In this document: one piece after another, positions 7,188 to 11,032 of the stretch
Position numbering within the stretch: position 1 is the stretch's first letter
Layout: every line of letters begins with the position of its first letter
Notes under the pieces: generated by a model
Told to the model about the DNA's origin: nothing
Seen by the model: the letters and a program-made list of their open reading frames with translations, nothing else
Database searches by the model: none
Translations under genes and position numbers: made by a program
Source: Nitrospinaceae bacterium
GTDB lineage: Bacteria; Nitrospinota; Nitrospinia; Nitrospinales; VA-1
Direction: 5' to 3'
Length of the DNA: 11,032 nucleotides
NCBI GenBank assembly: GCA_012961055.1
Contig: DUAA01000207.1
Span: forward strand, 1 to 11,032

Positions 7188-7784
7188 ATGCATCTCACCA
7201 AACGTCAACGGGAGATTTTTGAATACCTCAAGGAGCATATTCGCTCCAGGGGGTATGCGCCAAGTATTGTGGAAATTGGCAAACGGTTTCAACTCCGTTC
7301 TCCGGCCACGGTGCACAAGCACCTTGCGCATCTGGAAGAAAAGGGATTGATCCGCAAGCAACATAATTTGAGCCGGGCAATTGAAGTGGTGGAAAAACCT
7401 TCTCTGTCTCAGGAGTACCCCTTGCTGGGCTATATTGCGGCGGGCAAGCCGATTGAGGTGCTGGACCACCGGGAAGCAATGGCCTTGTTGCCCGATGCGG
7501 AAGACAAGGATATCTTTGTACTTCGGGTCAAAGGTGATTCTATGATCGAAGATCATATTCAGGATGGAGATTACGTAATAGTAGAACGGCGTGATGTGGC
7601 TGAGAATGGAGAAACGGTGGTGGCACTGATCGATAATGACCAGGCTACTTTGAAAAGGTTTTACCGGGAAAATGGTCGGGTGCGTCTGCAACCCGCCCAC
7701 CCTGATATGGAACCGATCATTGTTCGGGAAGGAGACTTTGCTATCCAGGGTGTGGTCGTTGGTGTATTACGCAAGTTTGGTTAA
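7188..7784 (+). CDS. lexA: LexA repressor, SOS-response regulator with self-cleavage peptidase
   Basis: Represses DNA-damage genes and inactivates itself when RecA filaments stimulate cleavage. The 198-residue product has an N-terminal winged helix (about 1-66), with the helix-turn-helix near SIVEIGKRFQLRSPATVHKH (26-45). A linker leads to the peptidase S24 domain. The scissile bond is Ala85-Gly86 in IAAGKP. The nucleophile is Ser118 in KGDSMI and the general base is Lys156 in ATLKRF. These positions almost match E. coli LexA (84/85, 119, 156), so it should be cleavable. dinB starts 12 bases after the stop, indicating an operon. The product is very clear; only the operator sequence it recognises is unknown. 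Confidence 0.97.
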   Translation: MHLTKRQREIFEYLKEHIRSRGYAPSIVEIGKRFQLRSPATVHKHLAHLEEKGLIRKQHNLSRAIEVVEKPSLSQEYPLLGYIAAGKPIEVLDHREAMALLPDAEDKDIFVLRVKGDSMIEDHIQDGDYVIVERRDVAENGETVVALIDNDQATLKRFYRENGRVRLQPAHPDMEPIIVREGDFAIQGVVVGVLRKFG

Positions 7785-7796
7785 TAAGGGGTTGAA

Positions 7797-8969
7797 GTGA
7801 GTTTGCGAAAAATTTTGCATGTGGACATGGATGCGTTTTTTGTGTCGGTGGAAGAGGTCCTCGACCCATCTCTAAAAGGGAAACCTGTGGTTGTGGGTGG
7901 AAACCCGGATGGCCGGGGTGTAGTGGCGGCAGCATCTTATGCGGTGCGACGATATGGTGTGCATTCTGCAATGCCAATTGTCCGGGCCAAACGATTATGT
8001 CCACACGCTATTTTTTTGCGCGGTTCGCACCGGCATTACAGCGAGTTTTCGACCCGGGTCTTTGAAATATTAAGACGCTATTCTCCTTTGGTGGAACCGA
8101 TGTCACTCGATGAGGCATTTGTCGATTTGACGGGAGACGAACGATTACACGGCCCGGTCCTGAAGTCAGCAGGAAAAATCCGCAACAACATTCTTGAGGA
8201 ATTGGGGTTGAACGCTTCCATTGGTATTGCTTCCAACAAACTGTTGGCTAAGGTCGCCTCAGCTTATTGCAAGCCCAATGGAATGCTGTGGATCGCACCG
8301 GGAATGGAACAACGGTTTCTGGCACCACTCCCTATTCAACGCATTCCGGGAATCGGACCGAAAGGTGGAAACGAACTTCGTCGTATGGGCATCAAATCTG
8401 TGGGTGATCTTGCCCGCCTGCCCCTGGAACTACTTGAAGAGGCTTACGGGAAATGGGGTGTATCGCTTTATCGAAAGTCTAGGGGAATCAGTGAAAGTCC
8501 AGTCATCGGAGAAGCTGAAGACCCGCGTTCCATCAGTCGCGAAACGACATTGGAAACGGATTCAGCAGACCCATTATTTCTGGAGTCCACTCTCAGTTAC
8601 CTGATCGAAAAAGCGACGGGTCAGTTAAGAAAAAAGAAACTATTTGCTCGTACAGTGACATTGAAACTGCGCTACTCTGATTTTAAGACGGTGACCCGAT
8701 CGAAAACACTGGAGATACCAACGGCGGAAGATCATACATTATTTTCAATAAGTAAGAGGTTATTCCGTAAGCTGTTCACGCGCCGGGTGCGAGTGCGCCT
8801 CGTTGGTATTGCACTCACTTCGTTGACTGCAACCCATTATCGGCAGGAAGATTTATTTGATGTTAAAGGAAGGCACTGTTGGGACGGTTTGTACCAAGGT
8901 ATTGACCATATCCGTCATAAATATGGTTTTCGTTCTATCTTACGTGCTACCAGTGGCCGTAGGCAATAG
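7797..8969 (+). CDS. dinB: DNA polymerase IV (Y family, error-prone translesion polymerase)
   Basis: Copies past damaged bases with low fidelity during the SOS response. The 390-residue product starts at GTG 7797, forced by an in-frame TAA four codons upstream; AAGGGG at 7786-7791 is the ribosome-binding site. Palm residues are intact: Asp10 and Asp12 in HVDMDAFF with Phe15 as likely steric gate, and Asp105-Glu106 in SLDEAF. SYAVRRYGVHSAMP (47-60) is the finger motif, and IPGIGPKGGNEL marks the thumb helix-hairpin-helix. Near the C-terminus QEDLF (350-354) resembles a beta-clamp-binding motif and is followed by the usual IDHIRHKYG segment. Intact catalytic acids exclude the inactive ImuB paralogue. 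Its place 12 bases after lexA implies SOS control as part of the same transcript. Confidence 0.96.
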   Translation: MSLRKILHVDMDAFFVSVEEVLDPSLKGKPVVVGGNPDGRGVVAAASYAVRRYGVHSAMPIVRAKRLCPHAIFLRGSHRHYSEFSTRVFEILRRYSPLVEPMSLDEAFVDLTGDERLHGPVLKSAGKIRNNILEELGLNASIGIASNKLLAKVASAYCKPNGMLWIAPGMEQRFLAPLPIQRIPGIGPKGGNELRRMGIKSVGDLARLPLELLEEAYGKWGVSLYRKSRGISESPVIGEAEDPRSISRETTLETDSADPLFLESTLSYLIEKATGQLRKKKLFARTVTLKLRYSDFKTVTRSKTLEIPTAEDHTLFSISKRLFRKLFTRRVRVRLVGIALTSLTATHYRQEDLFDVKGRHCWDGLYQGIDHIRHKYGFRSILRATSGRRQ

Positions 8970-9005
8970 TTTAACTAACCTGACTGTGTTTATCTGTGGT
9001 TAAAA

Positions 9006-10169
9006 ATGGATCTTGAAAAAATAAGACAAGAATTTCCGGTGATGGAGGAACTGATTTTTTTTGATCATGCCCGAGTGGCTCCTTTGCCAGAGCGGGTGCG
9101 AAAAGTGGTGACAGAGTTTGTTAAAGACGCTACACATTTTGGTACTGCCCACTACGATACTTGGGTTGTTGGGATCGAACAGGCCCGGAAAAATTTTGCG
9201 CGACTCATCAATGCCGAAACGCATGAGGTGGCTTTTGTTAAAAATACCTCTGAAGGATTAGCCATCGTTGCCAACGGATTGGATTGGAATTCTGGTGACA
9301 ATGTCGTCATCCCCGATATAGAGTTCCCGGCTAACGTTTATCCCTGGTGGAATCTGAAACGCCTAGGGGTAGAAACCCGTATGGTACATGCTGTCGAAGG
9401 ACGGGTGTTATTTGATGACTTGGTCAAACAAGTTGATGCACGTACGAAACTCATTTCAATAAGCTCCGTGGAATGCAACAGTGGGTTTCGATGTGATCTC
9501 AATCGAATCGGCGCGTTCTGCAAAGATAAAGGCATCTTATTTTGCGTTGATGCCATTCAAAGTCTGGGTATTTTACCGATGGATGTGAAACGCGACCATA
9601 TCGATTTTCTATCAGCAGATGGGCATAAGTGGATGCTCAGTGTAGAAGGACTTGGTGGATTCTACATTTCAAAGGATGTTCTAGAAAAGGTGTACCCGGT
9701 AACAGTGGGATGGGGAAACATGGTCAATGCTGCAGACTTCATGGACTATGAATTTGTTTTCCGATCAGGAGCGCGGCGTTTCGAGGAGGGTTCTCTCAAT
9801 ACAATGAGCATCCATGCGTTTGGTGCTGCGCTGGATCTTCTGCTAGAAACGGGGGTTAAAGAAATTGAGAAGCAGGTGATGGCGTTGGGAGATACGATTT
9901 TAGAACAACTCCAACGGCGTGGGCTGAAAGTCTATAGTTCTTCTCTATTAGAAGAACGCTCTGGAAACATTGCGTTTGTTTTGAATCAGGACATCAATTG
10001 TTTGTATGACTGGATGATGGAGAACCGAGTCAAACTTACGGTCCGCGATGGTCTCGTTCGCGTCTCCCCCCACTTTTATAATAGCGAAGACGAGGTATCC
10101 CGTTTTTTTGATCTGATAGATAAGTTCATGGTAAGTAGAGTGACGGTAAAAAATAAGAGAAATTTTTAG
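9006..10169 (+). CDS. class V aminotransferase-fold PLP enzyme, cysteine desulfurase/epimerase-like
   Basis: A cytoplasmic PLP-dependent enzyme of 387 residues; the reaction is not determined. Family features are FFDHARVAPLPERV near 18-31, Thr81-Ser82 for phosphate binding, VDAIQSLG (181-188) with Asp182 and Gln185 contacting the cofactor ring, and SADGHKWML (203-211) with Lys208 forming the Schiff base. RFEEGSLN (258-265) and VRVSPHFYN with Arg352 for substrate carboxylate follow. The RxGHHC loop carrying the catalytic Cys of SufS desulfurases is absent: the aligned region reads VRDGLVRVS. Ordinary SufS activity is therefore unlikely; an isopenicillin-N-epimerase-like, lyase or transaminase role is possible. 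It starts 36 bases after dinB in the same direction and may be co-transcribed, though no good ribosome-binding site is seen. The dinB link may be chance. Confidence 0.85.
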   Translation: MDLEKIRQEFPVMEELIFFDHARVAPLPERVRKVVTEFVKDATHFGTAHYDTWVVGIEQARKNFARLINAETHEVAFVKNTSEGLAIVANGLDWNSGDNVVIPDIEFPANVYPWWNLKRLGVETRMVHAVEGRVLFDDLVKQVDARTKLISISSVECNSGFRCDLNRIGAFCKDKGILFCVDAIQSLGILPMDVKRDHIDFLSADGHKWMLSVEGLGGFYISKDVLEKVYPVTVGWGNMVNAADFMDYEFVFRSGARRFEEGSLNTMSIHAFGAALDLLLETGVKEIEKQVMALGDTILEQLQRRGLKVYSSSLLEERSGNIAFVLNQDINCLYDWMMENRVKLTVRDGLVRVSPHFYNSEDEVSRFFDLIDKFMVSRVTVKNKRNF

Positions 10170-10182
10170 GAACTGTCCTAAA
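10165..10182. terminator. hairpin overlapping the stop codon of the PLP enzyme gene
   Basis: TTTAGGA (10165-10171) and TCCTAAA (10176-10182) form a perfect 7-bp stem with an ACTG loop. The stop codon TAG (10167-10169) lies inside the left arm. A T-run precedes it but none follows on the plus strand, so it is an incomplete terminator at best. It may mark the end of the lexA-dinB transcript. Confidence 0.3.
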
Positions 10183-10352
10183 CAACTAAGTCAATATTCC
10201 TTTAATTCATTATTTAATTTGCCTTAACTGTGCTTTCGGTTCAGGGTTGTTGAAACGTCACTCTCCTTCGAATAGAGCCCAAAAGTACTTCTTAGAACAC
10301 CGTAAATTTACCCATATGATGTTTCCCCTGGTTCCAAGAGTTGTTAATTCCG

Positions 10353-10373
10353 TTGACAGGATTTGTTTGTCAA
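10353..10373. promoter_or_regulatory. gapped inverted repeat upstream of the SDR remnant
   Basis: TTGACA (10353-10358) and its exact complement TGTCAA (10368-10373) are separated by 9 bases. The left arm is also a perfect -35 hexamer, but no matching -10 follows at 16-18 bases. The rest of 10183-10400 is AT-rich and shows no gene that I can recognise. The dyad may be a leftover control site of the decayed gene to its right. Confidence 0.25.
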
Positions 10374-10400
10374 AAAACAACTTTGAATGATTGATCTGAT

Positions 10401-11032
10401 AATGACGAAACTCTGATCAAACGAGGTGAAAAAAAATTTATGCCTCCATGAATGATGTTGCCGTTTTCAGGAAGTCATCCTCGGAATATTTGGACAAATA
10501 TAAGAGTGTATTAGAGCTTCTGTCTCTTGATATTACTAAACCGGAACAGAGCATATCTGCAGTGAATCAAGCAAGAAATATTGATCTGTTCATAAGCAAT
10601 GCGGGTATTGCTAATCTTTCTGTTTTAATTGTTAAAAAAATATAGATTTTTCGTGTCAATAAATAGAAGCAAATTATTTTGGAATACTTTCCATGATCCG
10701 GGCGCTTGCTCCTATTCTGAGTAAAAATCGTGGCGGAACAATGGTAAATGTTCTTTCTGTTATCAATCTCGCCAACTTCCCGGCTTTAGGTTCTTACTCT
10801 ACGTTGAAAGCTGGTCTTTATTATTTAACGTACAAGGAAGGGGCGCGGGGCCAGAACTGGATTCACAGGAGACGCATGTATTGACAATGTATCGGGAACC
10901 CATAGATACGGATATGGCAAAAGATTTTCCTATGGATAAAAGTTCTCCTAAAAAAATTGCGAATAGGGTTTCGCAGGCTATAGAAGAGAGCAAGGAAGAT
11001 ATATTCCCATTGAGAAAAGAGATAGGGATAGA
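10401..11032 (+). pseudogene. decayed short-chain dehydrogenase/reductase (SDR), multiple frameshifts, runs off the window
   Basis: Conserved pieces of one SDR lie in order but in different frames. ETLIKRGEKK (about 10407-10436) shifts at an eight-A run to KKIYAS (from 10430), which continues through LSLDITKPEQ and IDLFISNAGIANL (the NAG motif) to a TAG at 10643. A third frame resumes with NYFGILSMIRALAPIL (10672-10719), the NVLSV strand, and the catalytic-type GSYSTLKAG, where the expected Tyr-x3-Lys is present. Near a G-rich run at 10841-10850 the frame changes again to ELDSQETHVLTMY, then PIDTDMAKDFPMDKSSP, and stays open to the edge. The N-terminal GxxxGxG cofactor loop is not found. Several independent lesions beside intact neighbours argue for true decay rather than one sequencing error. 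The original substrate is unknown. ATG-started fragments at 10448 and 10693 are parts of this relic. Confidence 0.85.

Noticed and set aside
7797..8969. ImuB, the inactive Y-family paralogue often found near lexA
   Set aside because: All catalytic acids (Asp10, Asp105, Glu106) are present, and no imuA or dnaE2 neighbour follows.
9006..10169. SufS cysteine desulfurase with iron-sulfur cluster role
   Set aside because: The catalytic cysteine loop is missing and no suf or isc genes are adjacent.

Overview
The window looks like a moderately AT-leaning bacterial chromosome segment holding mostly housekeeping genes. The sequence itself does not fix the organism. A monomeric NADP-isocitrate dehydrogenase beside an LDH-like malate dehydrogenase, a GlnD, and a Gram-negative-type LexA followed by DinB suggest a Gram-negative lineage. 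Nitrospinota or a deltaproteobacterium-like group would fit, but this is a guess. I see no tRNA, rRNA, CRISPR array, insertion sequence or phage module.

Layout. Positions 1-1305 (minus) hold the N-terminal 435 codons of glnD, cut by the left edge. A 479-base non-coding stretch (1306-1784) separates it from two plus-strand TCA-cycle genes: icd (monomeric type, 1785-4019) and mdh (4109-5062). A 12-bp stem-loop lies in the gap between them. A convergent gap with small hairpins and a 12-bp direct repeat follows. Then come two minus-strand genes: a secreted calcineurin-like metallophosphoesterase (5326-6459) and a thioredoxin-type arsenate reductase arsC (6608-7039). A short divergent region rich in dyads separates arsC from the plus-strand cluster lexA (7188-7784), dinB (7797-8969) and a class V PLP-dependent enzyme (9006-10169). 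The right end (about 10401-11032) is a decayed short-chain dehydrogenase. Its reading frame changes at least three times and contains in-frame stops, although most conserved segments can still be recognised.

How the genes work together. icd and mdh form a carbon-metabolism pair making NADPH and handling oxaloacetate/malate. lexA-dinB is a compact SOS pair, repressor plus error-prone polymerase, presumably self-regulated from the arsC-lexA divergent region. GlnD links nitrogen status to PII modification and has its own transcription unit. The arsenate reductase stands alone, with no arsR or efflux gene in view.

No new multi-gene system is evident. The points most worth a second look are the cluster of imperfect dyads between arsC and lexA, the stem-loop between icd and mdh, the dyad in the long icd leader, the altered metal-binding motifs of the metallophosphoesterase, and the SDR pseudogene.
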